Shown: in pieces, positions 16,543 to 25,369 of the stretch
Numbering within the stretch: position 1 is the stretch's first letter
Layout of the letters: the number at the start of each line of letters is the position of its first letter
DNA from: Haliscomenobacter sp040401995
GTDB lineage: Bacteria > Bacteroidota > Bacteroidia > Chitinophagales > Saprospiraceae
Assembly: GCA_040401995.1 (NCBI GenBank)
Contig: JBBANM010000002.1
Location: 79,100-143,099 of the forward strand
Direction of reading: 5' to 3'
DNA: 64,000 bases
Notes under the pieces: model-generated
Databases searched by the model: none
Told to the model about the DNA's origin: nothing
The model's input: the letters and a program-made list of their open reading frames with translations, nothing else
Translations under genes and position numbers: made by a program

Positions 16543-17622
16543 TTGGAAACAAATTCAGCGCATACTTTTTTTCAACAGTCTTTGCTGCATTGGTACGCCG
16601 ATAGCGACCGGCCCCTGCCATGGAAAGGCGAAAAAGATCCTTATCGGATTTGGCTTTCGGAAATCATTTTACAGCAAACTCGTGTAGAACAAGGCATGCC
16701 TTATTACTTCCGGTTTTTGGAGGCATTCCCCACCATTGTCGATTTGGCGAACGCCCCGGATGATCAGGTGATGAAATTATGGGAAGGACTGGGTTATTAC
16801 TCCCGGGCGCGCAACTTGCTTGCTGCTGCCCGACGAGTAGCCAATGATCGAAAAGGTATTTTCCCAAGCGATTATGCAGAGATATTAGCTTTGCCAGGCA
16901 TTGGCCCCTACACTGCGGCTGCTATTGGTTCATTTGCCTTTGGACTTCCCCATGCAGTGGTGGATGGGAATGTGTATCGGGTTTTGGCGCGCTATTTTGG
17001 CATAGTAACGCCCCAAGACAGCACTGAAGGAAAAAAACAGTTTCAACAATTGGCCGAGTCTTTATTGGATCAAAATCAGCCTGGGCTTTACAATCAAGCG
17101 ATCATGGATTTTGGGGCAACTTGCTGCGTTCCGCGCTCGCCCAATTGCGGCGATTGCCCCTTGCGCGAACGTTGCTTAGCCTATGCCCAAGAGCAAGTTC
17201 AGGAGCTACCAGTGAAGACTAAGAAAATCCAAAAAAAAGACCGGTACTTTCATTATTTTCTGCTGTACCACCAGGATCAGGTTTTCATTCGCAAACGTAC
17301 GGAGCGCGATATTTGGCAAGACCTCTACGAATTCCCAATGATAGAATCCCCGGCTCTTCCAATTGACTTAGCTTTTCCAGTTGTGCAAGATTGGCTCCAA
17401 GGGACAACAATTATTCAACGCCAAATATCACCTTTGTTCAAGCAAATACTCACCCATCAGCAGATCATTGCCCAATTTTGGAAGCTGGAACTGGCCGCGC
17501 CAATCCCAAATCCGCCAGCTGATTGGCAGTTGATCGAGCACCAATCATTGAAACAATATGCCTTTCCAAGGGTAATTGATCGGTATTTGGCGCAAAAGAA
17601 TACTAGCCTAACACTATTTTAG
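16543..17622 (+). CDS. mutY: A/G-specific adenine DNA glycosylase
   Basis: A 359-residue base-excision enzyme that removes adenine mispaired with 8-oxoguanine. The HhH-GPD domain has ALPGIGPYTAAAIGSFAFG and the catalytic Asp in AVVDGNVYRVLAR; Glu is present in IILQQTRVEQG. The [4Fe-4S] ligands follow the C-x6-C-x2-C-x5-C pattern in CVPRSPNCGDCPLRERC near 190-207. The C-terminal NUDIX-like 8-oxoG-recognition domain occupies about 225-345. No ATG is available: the start is TTG at 16543, and the 5' boundary abuts hairpin repeat A1, which may have replaced the original leader. Downstream ssb and gldD are the normal Bacteroidota neighbours. Confidence 0.94.
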   Translation: METNSAHTFFQQSLLHWYADSDRPLPWKGEKDPYRIWLSEIILQQTRVEQGMPYYFRFLEAFPTIVDLANAPDDQVMKLWEGLGYYSRARNLLAAARRVANDRKGIFPSDYAEILALPGIGPYTAAAIGSFAFGLPHAVVDGNVYRVLARYFGIVTPQDSTEGKKQFQQLAESLLDQNQPGLYNQAIMDFGATCCVPRSPNCGDCPLRERCLAYAQEQVQELPVKTKKIQKKDRYFHYFLLYHQDQVFIRKRTERDIWQDLYEFPMIESPALPIDLAFPVVQDWLQGTTIIQRQISPLFKQILTHQQIIAQFWKLELAAPIPNPPADWQLIEHQSLKQYAFPRVIDRYLAQKNTSLTLF

Positions 17623-17796
17623 AAAAAAAATCGCTAAAACTTGTTTTGCAAAACTTTGATTAACAAAAACTTGTTTGAAAAAAATGTATTTTTGGACTAG
17701 TTTAAGCGGGTACGGAGAGCAGGGTTTTTGTCTTTTTTGCCGGCAAAATAATCGCTTTCTTTGTCGTACCTTAGTTAATCAAAAAAATAACAACGC

Positions 17797-18246
17797 ATGG
17801 TAAACCGTGTAATTCTTATTGGCAACCTGGGGCGCGACCCCGAAGTTCGTCGCTTGGAAAGCGGCGCTGTAGTAGCAAAATTTGCAATTGCTACCACTGA
17901 TGCTTACAAAGACAAAGAAGACAATTGGCAAGAGCAAACCGAATGGCACGACATTATATTGTGGCGTCAATTGGCTGAGCGGGCAGAAAGTCAACTCAAA
18001 AAAGGCATGCTGGTATACATTGAAGGCAAGCTGACCCACCGCACTTGGCAAGATCAAGACAAAAACAACCGCAAAACTACGGAAGTTGTTGCCAATTCTT
18101 TTCGGATTGTGAACAACCGACAAGGCAGTAGCAGTTCTTCTTCTTTCCCGAGTGAAGAACCTGCTCGTACGAATGAATATTCTAGCGTGGGCGCTGTAAA
18201 TGAAAATTACAGCAACGCCTCGGCGGATGATGATCTACCTTTTTAA
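17797..18246 (+). CDS. ssb: Single-stranded DNA-binding protein
   Basis: A 149-residue OB-fold protein. The N-terminal domain (1-110) opens with MVNRVILIGNLGRDPEVRRL and includes TEWHDIILWRQLAE and YIEGKLTHRTWQDQD. A Ser-rich disordered linker follows (about 112-140), and the acidic tip ASADDDLPF is the partner-recruiting tail that binds RecO, PriA and other repair proteins. Length and tail are normal. It lies 174 bases after mutY with an AT-rich gap, so it probably has its own promoter. In many Bacteroidota gldE follows directly; here the following sequence is a hairpin repeat instead. Confidence 0.96.
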   Translation: MVNRVILIGNLGRDPEVRRLESGAVVAKFAIATTDAYKDKEDNWQEQTEWHDIILWRQLAERAESQLKKGMLVYIEGKLTHRTWQDQDKNNRKTTEVVANSFRIVNNRQGSSSSSSFPSEEPARTNEYSSVGAVNENYSNASADDDLPF

Positions 18247-18342
18247 GCGCAACTTGGCACGGCCGGGTTTGGAGTGTTACAGTTGACTGAAAAAAGTGCA
18301 CCATTTTTTTCGTCAAATTATGCCAAACAGCGCTGAAATGCG

Positions 18343-18507
18343 TTTAAGGAACGGATAAACAATAAAGTACCACATTTGCCTTGCTCTTTCACTGCCACTC
18401 TTCCTATCTTTTTTGTTGCAATGCCCCACATTGCGCCTCAAAAGATAGTTGATTGGCAGCAAAATAGCGCCGACTAAAATGGTACTTTATTATTCACCCG
18501 TTCCTAA
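18343..18507. repeat. Family B hairpin repeat, copy B1
   Basis: A 165-bp element with imperfect terminal inverted repeats (TTTAAGGAACGG... and ...CCGTTCCTAA) and an inner stem CTATCTTTT/AAAAGATAG closed by GCAATG-CCCCA-CATTGC. A second copy of the same length lies at 41046-41210. In the outer stem B1 has AGTACC paired with GGTACT where B2 has ATTGAC paired with GTCAAT. Confidence 0.9.
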
Positions 18508-18509
18508 GC

Positions 18510-18545
18510 ACTGCGGAGTAGATTCCTAGAGAATTACTCCGCAGT
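18510..18545. repeat. Hairpin between repeat B1 and gldD
   Basis: Perfect 11-base arms ACTGCGGAGTA (18510-18520) and TACTCCGCAGT (18535-18545), with an inner ATTC/GAAT pairing. No T-run follows, so a simple intrinsic terminator is doubtful. It occupies the gap between ssb and gldD, next to B1. Confidence 0.6.
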
Positions 18546-18644
18546 ACGCATTTCTATTGAATAGGCCTTGCTGGTTTTTCTACCGAAGTATTCCAGGGTG
18601 GATAGTTCGAATACTCTTTTTTACTCATACACTTGTCTCAATCT

Positions 18645-19238
18645 ATGTTCAGTCGCATCTTAACTTTGTGTTCGCTGTTTTTTTTGTTGCTGTCCTGTGA
18701 TCGCTCTTCACCGATTCCCAAGCCGCGTGGATATCCGCGGGTGATTTACCCAGCTAAGGCATACCAAGCTTTTGACAAAAACTACTGCCACTTCACTTTT
18801 CAGTATCCAAAGTACGCAGTGGTGCAACGCGATACCGATTATTTTGACACCAAACCGGTAGACCCCTGCTGGTTCAATTTGTATATTCCCAATTTTGATT
18901 GCCGCATTTATTGTACCTACTATAGCATCGGCACAGGAAAAACGCTAGACAAACTGAAAGCGGATGCTTTTGAGTTAGTAGATTGGCACAATAAAAAAGC
19001 CAATTATATCGATGAGCAGAAAATTGACCGGGGTGCGAATGTTCAAGGGATGGCCTTTACCATTGACGGGCCAGCCGCAACGCCCTTCCAATTTTATGTG
19101 ACCGACAACAAAAAACACTTCATGCGTGCATCCTTGTATTTCAATACCAAGATCAACGCCGACTCGCTAGCGCCCGTCTATAACTTTGTGAAGGCTGATA
19201 TGCTCAAAATGATCGATACTTTCGAGTGGAACAAATAA
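18645..19238 (+). CDS. gldD: Gliding-motility lipoprotein GldD
   Basis: A 197-residue lipoprotein. The signal MFSRILTLCSLFFLLLSC ends in a lipobox (LLSC, Cys18). The mature start carries the family pattern PKPRGYPRVIYP, followed by FTFQYPKYAVV, DPCWFNLYIPNFDCRIYCTY and HNKKANYIDE. GldD is required for gliding and associated with the type IX secretion apparatus in Flavobacterium. The ATG at 18645 is preferred to TTG 12 bases upstream because it starts the signal peptide properly. It keeps the mutY-ssb-gldD order, but gldE, which lies between ssb and gldD in flavobacteria, is missing here. Confidence 0.92.
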   Translation: MFSRILTLCSLFFLLLSCDRSSPIPKPRGYPRVIYPAKAYQAFDKNYCHFTFQYPKYAVVQRDTDYFDTKPVDPCWFNLYIPNFDCRIYCTYYSIGTGKTLDKLKADAFELVDWHNKKANYIDEQKIDRGANVQGMAFTIDGPAATPFQFYVTDNKKHFMRASLYFNTKINADSLAPVYNFVKADMLKMIDTFEWNK

Positions 19239-19248
19239 CGGGTAGGTG

Positions 19249-20802
19249 ATGGAAGACGCGCTTTCCGAAAAATTGTATCATCTGGCCATCTTGGGCACTA
19301 CTCGGGCTACCTTGTCGCCTCAGCTGGTGAAAAAATTGGCTGAATGGGGAATAGACCCTAGTATTGAACCTGAAAAAGCCATTTTACAAGCGCTTACCTT
19401 ACAGCGTCACTGGCAGAAAGCAGGATTTCAACTTAACCATTGGGATACCGAACTTTCCCAAGCCAAAACAGAAGCAGCAAATTCCACCTGTAGCACGCTT
19501 TCCCAAAAGTGCCTTCAGGAGATTTTGGATGATACATTTGAGGCTGCACTGCCCGAGTTTATCGCGCTACTCCAAAAAAGCGGTCAAGTATTTCCACCTA
19601 TCGCTTTGCCACAACTATTTGATCGCTGTTTGGAGGAACCTCCTTTTTTTCAATTGATCGAACCCGTAATTGGTCACCGAGGAGATTGGTTGTTGCAGCA
19701 AAACCCAAATTGGAAACCGCTTTGCGCGCCTGAAGAGTCGAACGATTGGCTGACCACCTCATTTGGATTGCGACAAAATACCATTGTACGCTTACGCAAA
19801 GAAGATCCCCGCAAAGCCATCGAGCTTTTACAATCTACCTGGAATACCGAACGGCCAGAACACCGCGCCGAATTTTTATCCTTACTACAAGAAGGGTTAA
19901 ACGCTGCGGATATCCCGTTCTTAAAAGCCAACCTCCAAGATCGAAGACGAGAAGTGCGCCAAGTTGCCGCTGATTTATTGGTTTTACTTCCCGATTCAGA
20001 CTTAGTGCAAAAATACCTCAGGTTTGCCCAATCCTGTTTTTTGATGCAGCAGCAGGGAAAAAAAATAGAATTGACCATCACTTTTTCCAAAGAATTTCCT
20101 GACGAATGGCGCAGCAACGGTATTGAACCGATGGGGAATGCTCCATTCACGGGCGTACAACGCAATGGTTGGGGATTTCAGTTGTTGCGCCGCATTCCTT
20201 GTCGCTATTGGAAACAAATCTGGAATGCCGAACCCACCGCTATCTTGGACGCTTTTGTAGCGACCACTGATGATGAAAGTTGGTTACAAGCTTTTGCCGA
20301 CGCCTGTCAATTGCATCCGGATGAGGAGTGGAGTGAAGCTATTGTGCAATATTGGTTGGACAAAAAAGTCAATTTATCCTGGAATAGCACAACCAATCAT
20401 CAGTTTTTACAAAAACTATCCGATGATGTGTTTAATCGAGTAGCAGTTCGCTATTTGCAAAAAAATCCACATTTACTGGAAGATCGACATTTGATCACCT
20501 ATCTTTTATGTATCAGCGAACACAGCTGGAGCGATCAATTAACGCTTTTGGTCATCAGTACTTTTCAACGCTACATTAGTGGAACCCTGGGACAGTTATG
20601 GCATACCGCCCATTATACCCGAATCATAAAAGCATTGGCGTACCATTGTGACCCACAACTATTGATTCAACTCAGCAAGGGTTGGGATCCAAGCGCCAGT
20701 TTGTGGGGGCGTTGGCGAAACGAAGTTGAAAAAATGCTCGAAATTATCGCCTTCCGACAAAAATTAATCCAGAGTTTTAGCGCTACTCAAGCTTTAAATT
20801 GA
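19249..20802 (+). CDS. DUF5691-type helical-repeat protein
   Basis: A 517-residue cytoplasmic protein without signal or membrane segments. It resembles the DUF5691 family: the N-terminus has HLAILGTTRATLSPQL, and the centre has the repeat-like block NAADIPFLKANLQDRRREVR followed by AADLLVLLPDSD, typical of HEAT-like arrays. The rest is Leu- and Trp-rich helices. DUF5691 proteins are often near SWIM zinc-finger, MoxR AAA and VWA proteins, none of which are here. Function is unknown. ATG 19249 directly follows an in-frame GTG at 19246; either could be used. It begins 10 bases after gldD, so the two are probably co-transcribed. Confidence 0.7.
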   Translation: MEDALSEKLYHLAILGTTRATLSPQLVKKLAEWGIDPSIEPEKAILQALTLQRHWQKAGFQLNHWDTELSQAKTEAANSTCSTLSQKCLQEILDDTFEAALPEFIALLQKSGQVFPPIALPQLFDRCLEEPPFFQLIEPVIGHRGDWLLQQNPNWKPLCAPEESNDWLTTSFGLRQNTIVRLRKEDPRKAIELLQSTWNTERPEHRAEFLSLLQEGLNAADIPFLKANLQDRRREVRQVAADLLVLLPDSDLVQKYLRFAQSCFLMQQQGKKIELTITFSKEFPDEWRSNGIEPMGNAPFTGVQRNGWGFQLLRRIPCRYWKQIWNAEPTAILDAFVATTDDESWLQAFADACQLHPDEEWSEAIVQYWLDKKVNLSWNSTTNHQFLQKLSDDVFNRVAVRYLQKNPHLLEDRHLITYLLCISEHSWSDQLTLLVISTFQRYISGTLGQLWHTAHYTRIIKALAYHCDPQLLIQLSKGWDPSASLWGRWRNEVEKMLEIIAFRQKLIQSFSATQALN

Positions 20803-20884
20803 ACTTTCCTATCATAACCTTTTACAAATCAATCAAAGTTGTCAGAATATCTCTAATTTTGCAGCAAGGTTTATAACAATTGAA

Positions 20885-22195
20885 ATGATTTCTGAGATAT
20901 TACTTACGTTTCTTCTCGTTGCTTTGAACGGTTTTTTTGTTGCCGCAGAGTTTGCCATCGTTAAAGTGCGATTGTCCCAAATCCAAGTTCGTGCCGAAAA
21001 GAGCTTTACCGCCCGCATCGCTGCACGTATAGTAGGCAATTTGGATGGCTATTTGGCAGCTACCCAGTTGGGGATTACTTTGGCTAGCTTAGGATTAGGT
21101 TGGGTAGGTGAGGATGTCGTGTCCAAATTAATGCTTTCCGCCCTAAGCGGCCTCGGATACAATCCAGCTGAGGCAACCATTCACAGCATTGCTATTGCCT
21201 TTGCTTTTGCGGTAATAACCGTAATGCACATTGTGTTTGGAGAATTAGCACCCAAAACGCTGGCTATTCGTTACCCCACCGCTACTACCCTTTTTACTTC
21301 GGCCTTGTTGCGGGGTTTTTACGTGGTATTCCGCCCTTTTATTTATATTCTGAACGGACTGGCTAATTTTATTTTAAAAATATTTGGCATCATCCCGGTT
21401 GCCCATTCCGAAATCCACTCGGAAGAAGAATTGATGATGATCATCGCGGAAAGTGCAGAAGGTGGCGCCATCCATGCTTCTGAACGCGAATTGATCCAAA
21501 ATGTCTTTGATTTTGATGATCGTACTGTACGACAGGTGCTAAAACCAAGGAATCAGATCTCAGCGCTCCAGGTAGACACCCCGATGGAAGAAGCCATCAA
21601 CTACGTCATCGAAGAGGGGTATTCCCGTTATCCGGTCTACAAAGAAAGCATGGATCACATTACCGGCTTTGTAATTACCAAAGACCTGCTCGCTACTTTG
21701 CACCACAAACAACCTACTCTTTTGACTGATTTGGTGCGCGATGTACTTTTTATATCATCGAGTAAAAAAATCAGCCAAGTGTTGCGCATGTTTCAGCAAC
21801 ACAAAAATCAGATGGCCATTGTGGTCAATGAATTTGGTGGAACGGTTGGTCTGCTCACCTTGGAAGACATCATCGAAGAATTGGTAGGCGATATTCAAGA
21901 CGAGTATGATACCGAACCGCCGATTGTGGAAGCCATCGAAGAAAATAAATTCCGCATCCATGCCCAACATGCTATCGATGAAATCAACGAGCTATTGCCA
22001 AAACCTTTCCCGGAAAGCGAAAACTATATTACGCTGGCGGGTTTGATTTTGGAAAAAAGTGAGAACATTCCAGAAGAAGGCCAAGAGATCGAAATCTTTC
22101 CTTATCGGGTGAAGGTGGTTCAAATCACTCAAAATAGCCCTGAAGTATTGGAGGTTGAGTTGCTGAATGTTGAAGAAAATAATGACGAAGAATAA
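20885..22195 (+). CDS. CNNM/CorC (HlyC/TlyC) family membrane protein with CBS pair
   Basis: A 436-residue protein. The N-terminal DUF21/CNNM transmembrane domain (about 1-185) includes the family stretch LVALNGFFVAAEFAIVKVRL and AATQLGITLASLGLGWVGE. Next comes a CBS pair (about 215-335) with LKPRNQISALQVDTPMEEAI and the second repeat around FISSSKKISQVLRMF, ending FGGTVGLLTLEDIIEELVGD. A CorC_HlyC transporter-associated domain closes the protein (about 350-430). CNNM/CorC proteins export Mg2+ or Co2+, and the CBS pair senses nucleotides. GldE belongs to the same superfamily, but its N-terminal signature (SGxEVALFSL type) is not seen, so I do not call this gldE. A TAATTTTG -7-like element lies at 20854-20861. 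Confidence 0.9.
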   Translation: MISEILLTFLLVALNGFFVAAEFAIVKVRLSQIQVRAEKSFTARIAARIVGNLDGYLAATQLGITLASLGLGWVGEDVVSKLMLSALSGLGYNPAEATIHSIAIAFAFAVITVMHIVFGELAPKTLAIRYPTATTLFTSALLRGFYVVFRPFIYILNGLANFILKIFGIIPVAHSEIHSEEELMMIIAESAEGGAIHASERELIQNVFDFDDRTVRQVLKPRNQISALQVDTPMEEAINYVIEEGYSRYPVYKESMDHITGFVITKDLLATLHHKQPTLLTDLVRDVLFISSSKKISQVLRMFQQHKNQMAIVVNEFGGTVGLLTLEDIIEELVGDIQDEYDTEPPIVEAIEENKFRIHAQHAIDEINELLPKPFPESENYITLAGLILEKSENIPEEGQEIEIFPYRVKVVQITQNSPEVLEVELLNVEENNDEE

Positions 22196-22233
22196 AATCT
22201 TCAGCCTTTTTTCGCTCTCTAAAAGCTCCGTGC

Positions 22234-23307
22234 ATGTCTATACACGCTGCTGAATCGCCAATTTTAGAATGTGTAGCCAACTTTAGTGAAGGTCGCAATC
22301 CTGATATTTTGCGACGTATTGCTGAATCCATCAGCAAAGTAGACGGGGTTAAATTGCTACACCTAGATGCTGGCTTTGATGCCAACCGCACCGTAATGAC
22401 TTTTGCCGGCCCACCCGCCGCCGTGGTAGAAGCAGCTTTTCAAGCCATTCAAACTGCAACTCAGCAAATCGACATGCGCGCGCACCATGGCGCGCACCCA
22501 CGCATTGGCGCTACCGACGTGTGCCCGCTCGTACCCGTAAGCGGAATCACCATGGAGGAAGCTATTGATTGGTCGCTTCGCCTGGGAAAGCGCGTGGGGG
22601 AGGAACTGGGTATTCCCGTTTATTTATACGAGTCTTCGGCTACGCATCCACATCGAACCAATTTAGCAGCAATCAGAACAGGAGAATACGAGGGCCTGGC
22701 AAAAAAAATGCAAGATCCTGATTGGCAACCCGATTTTGGCCCCACGGTGTTTCAACCCGCAATTGGCGCTACGGTGATCGGCGCCCGTAAATTTTTAATT
22801 GCTTACAATGTCAACCTAGCAACGGCTGATATTGCGATAGCCAAACGCATTGCCGAACGATTGCGCGAGAGCGGTTACTTGCAAATAGATGATGACGGTC
22901 AAAGACAACGGATTGCCGGAAAATGTAAAGCAGTAAAAGCCATTGGCTGGGGTATGCCCGAATACGGCATTGCTCAAGTGTCGATGAATATTGTGGACAT
23001 GGATGTAACGCCAGTTCACGAAGCATTTGTGGCGTGTCAAATGTTGGCTGAGGAAATGGGGACTCGGGTGACGGGTTCAGAACTTATTGGATTGGCCCCG
23101 GAGCAAGTCTTTTTGGCAGCAGGGCAGTTTTTTTTGCAACAAAAATACACCGGAGAAGCGCTACCTACTATTTCCAAAAACGAATTGCTCGAATTAGCTG
23201 TTCAAGCACTGGGTTTGGCCGATTTGGCGCCATTTGATATCCAGGAGCGCGTTTTGGAATATCAATTAAGCGCCCCAGCCATCAACTTAGCAGATTTTTT
23301 ACTCTAG
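22234..23307 (+). CDS. ftcD: Glutamate formimidoyltransferase
   Basis: A 357-residue enzyme that moves the formimino group of N-formimino-L-glutamate to tetrahydrofolate in histidine catabolism. Family blocks: ILECVANFSEGRNPDIL at the N-terminus, MRAHHGAHPRIGATDVCPLV with the catalytic His region (about 80-100), and AYNVNLATADIAIAKRIAE near 190. Only the transferase half is present; no fused FtcD cyclodeaminase domain occurs, and the C-terminal 60 residues are the usual linker. No hutH, hutU or hutI gene lies in the window, so the pathway context is inferred from the family alone. Confidence 0.92.
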   Translation: MSIHAAESPILECVANFSEGRNPDILRRIAESISKVDGVKLLHLDAGFDANRTVMTFAGPPAAVVEAAFQAIQTATQQIDMRAHHGAHPRIGATDVCPLVPVSGITMEEAIDWSLRLGKRVGEELGIPVYLYESSATHPHRTNLAAIRTGEYEGLAKKMQDPDWQPDFGPTVFQPAIGATVIGARKFLIAYNVNLATADIAIAKRIAERLRESGYLQIDDDGQRQRIAGKCKAVKAIGWGMPEYGIAQVSMNIVDMDVTPVHEAFVACQMLAEEMGTRVTGSELIGLAPEQVFLAAGQFFLQQKYTGEALPTISKNELLELAVQALGLADLAPFDIQERVLEYQLSAPAINLADFLL

Positions 23308-23337
23308 CACCTTTTTTTCGATAGTTTATCGTTTTTA

Positions 23338-23387
23338 AGAGTGTGTTTGGATTTTTAGTTCGCGCTGCAAATGGCCAAACACACTCT
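23338..23387. repeat. Family A repeat, 50-bp internal-deletion derivative (A5)
   Basis: Perfect 13-base inverted ends AGAGTGTGTTTGG and CCAAACACACTCT enclose only TTCGC/GCAAATGGCC-type sequence from the two ends of the full element; the central 110 bases are gone. It lies between ftcD and the PorE-like gene. Confidence 0.85.
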
Positions 23388-23426
23388 AGAAAGTCTCATT
23401 CTCCTCATTTCAATAATCCTAAAATT

Positions 23427-25361
23427 ATGCGGTACGGTTTCTTGTTGGTGTTGGCCATGGCAACGAGCATTTTTCTAGTTGCCCAACCAGCTTATACCAC
23501 TAAAGCTACTTTGGTGCCCAAACTCCTAAAAGTATACGAGCAAGCCAAAACTCAAATCAGTAGTCGCCAGCTAGATGAGGCCGCCAAAACATTGAAAAAA
23601 CTCCTCGCCGATGATCCAAAATTCATCGATGGCATCATCATGCTGGCCAATGTGCACCACGATCAAGGTGACCTTGCTGGCGCGATAAGTGGATACCAAA
23701 ATGTGCTGGCGATGGATTCAACATACCAACCGCGCTTGTATTACCAACTGGCTTTAACCCAGTATAAGTTACAGCAATATTCGGCTGCCGCTCAAAATTT
23801 TGGAAAATTTTTATTGGTGGAGAAAAAAAGCGAAGACATGCTCAGTCGGGCAAAAACTTACCAAAGGAACGCCGTTTTTGCTGCTGAAGCCATTTTGCAC
23901 CCCGTAGCTTACACGCCAATACGCCTAACCGAATCCATTAATTCGGCTACCGATGAATATTGGGCAACCGTCAGTACAGATGGAAGCGAGCTAATTTTCA
24001 CCCGACGAGTCAACAATCAGGAAGATTTTTTTAGCAGCAAAAAAACAAATGGCGCTTGGCAACTTGCTGAACCCATTGCTGAGTTGAACACCCCGCTCAA
24101 CGAAGGCATCCATTGTCTTTCGGGTGATGGGCGTACCCTCATTTTTACAGCCTGCGATCGACCAGGCGGGTTGGGTGGTTGTGATCTCTACACCTCGAGT
24201 TGGAGTAACGGACACTGGTCGGAGCCGCTCAATCTTAAAGCACCCATCAATACCGCCAGTTGGGAAACACAACCCTCGCTGTCGGCCAATGGGCAAATGC
24301 TTTTTTTTATCAGCGACCGGAAAGGAGGAATGGGTGGATTAGACATTTGGTCAAGTTACCGTCAGCCTGATGGCACTTGGTCGGCACCAAGCAACTTGGG
24401 CAAAAACATCAATACTCCCGAAGATGAGCAGGCGCCTTTTATCCATCCCGATGGCCGCAGCCTCTATTTTATGTCAAAAGGCCACCCCGGAATGGGCGGA
24501 TATGACTTGTACCTCAGTCGCTTGAATGAAAAAGGAGAGTGGGGAACTCCGCAAAATTTAGGTTACCCCATCAATACACCCGCCAACGAAGGCGCAATTC
24601 ACCTGGATTTGGATGGCAAATTGGCCTATTTTGACAGCGATCAAGGTTCAAAAACGGTAGGCGCTGTTTCCACTCGCGCCGATATTTTTCAATTTGAATT
24701 ACCCGAGCAAGACCGTCCCTTGGCGGTGACTTATGCCAAAGGCGTAGTGCAGGACAAAATCACCCAAAAACCTTTGTCGGCACAGGTGGAAATCATTGAC
24801 TTAAGCACCAGTAAAAAAGTTTTTAGCGCCACCACCGAACCCGATGGCGCTTTTTTGGTTTGTTTGCCGCTGGGCTACAACTACGGATTGGAAGTATCAA
24901 AAAATGGTTATTTCTTTTATTCCGAAAACTTTGCCTTGCAAGAACAACACAACCGGCAAGAACCCTACCAATTGGCAGTGAAATTACAGCCTATTCCAGC
25001 CGAAAATACCGCCAGCACCAAAGCGGAGGCAGTGATTTTGCGGAATGTTTTTTTTGCAGTAGGAAACGCTCAGTTGCAATCCACCTCTTTTCCTGAACTC
25101 CTCCGCCTAGTGCAGCTGTTACAAGCCAACCCCAAAATGCGTATTCAGATCAACGGCCATACCGATGATGTTGGCGCCGATGTCGACAACCAAAAATTAT
25201 CGGAACAACGGGCTAAAGCCGTGTATGAATATTTGGTGCAAAATGGGATTGCCGCAACCCGACTGCTGTATAAAGGTTATGGGGAAACCAAACCTATCGC
25301 TTCTAACACCACCCCCGAGGGTCGGCAACAGAATAGGCGTACCGAGTTTATCATGCAGTGA
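23427..25361 (+). CDS. OmpA-family protein with TPR, PD40 beta-propeller and carboxypeptidase-regulatory domains (PorE-like)
   Basis: A 644-residue envelope protein. Start ATG 23427 opens a signal peptide (MRYGFLLVLAMATSIFLVAQ). Domain order: TPR helices (about 25-150, e.g. ADDPKFIDGIIMLANVHHDQ), a PD40/WD40-like propeller (about 160-420; recurring FTSD/FISDRKGGMGGLDIW, FMSKGHPGMGGYDLYLS), a carboxypeptidase-regulatory-like domain (about 435-515; GVVQDKITQKPLSAQVEI), and an OmpA peptidoglycan-binding domain (about 540-644; QINGHTDDVGADVDNQKLSE). This four-part order is that of PorE, the type IX secretion protein thought to tether the trans-complex to peptidoglycan. Bacteroidota carry several proteins with the same order, so orthology is likely but not certain. 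It converges with the next gene across 8 bases. Confidence 0.85.
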   Translation: MRYGFLLVLAMATSIFLVAQPAYTTKATLVPKLLKVYEQAKTQISSRQLDEAAKTLKKLLADDPKFIDGIIMLANVHHDQGDLAGAISGYQNVLAMDSTYQPRLYYQLALTQYKLQQYSAAAQNFGKFLLVEKKSEDMLSRAKTYQRNAVFAAEAILHPVAYTPIRLTESINSATDEYWATVSTDGSELIFTRRVNNQEDFFSSKKTNGAWQLAEPIAELNTPLNEGIHCLSGDGRTLIFTACDRPGGLGGCDLYTSSWSNGHWSEPLNLKAPINTASWETQPSLSANGQMLFFISDRKGGMGGLDIWSSYRQPDGTWSAPSNLGKNINTPEDEQAPFIHPDGRSLYFMSKGHPGMGGYDLYLSRLNEKGEWGTPQNLGYPINTPANEGAIHLDLDGKLAYFDSDQGSKTVGAVSTRADIFQFELPEQDRPLAVTYAKGVVQDKITQKPLSAQVEIIDLSTSKKVFSATTEPDGAFLVCLPLGYNYGLEVSKNGYFFYSENFALQEQHNRQEPYQLAVKLQPIPAENTASTKAEAVILRNVFFAVGNAQLQSTSFPELLRLVQLLQANPKMRIQINGHTDDVGADVDNQKLSEQRAKAVYEYLVQNGIAATRLLYKGYGETKPIASNTTPEGRQQNRRTEFIMQ

Positions 25362-25369
25362 CGATCGGG

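Noticed and set aside
17655..17694. TATTTTTG upstream of ssb as a full promoter
   Set aside because: The nearest TTTG elements have spacings of 9 and 28 bases, outside the usual 19-21, so only a possible -7 element remains.
20885..22195. Gene considered as gldE
   Set aside because: It belongs to the same CNNM/CorC superfamily but has the AAEFAIVKVRL-type N-terminus of ordinary CorC-like proteins and lies after gldD rather than before.
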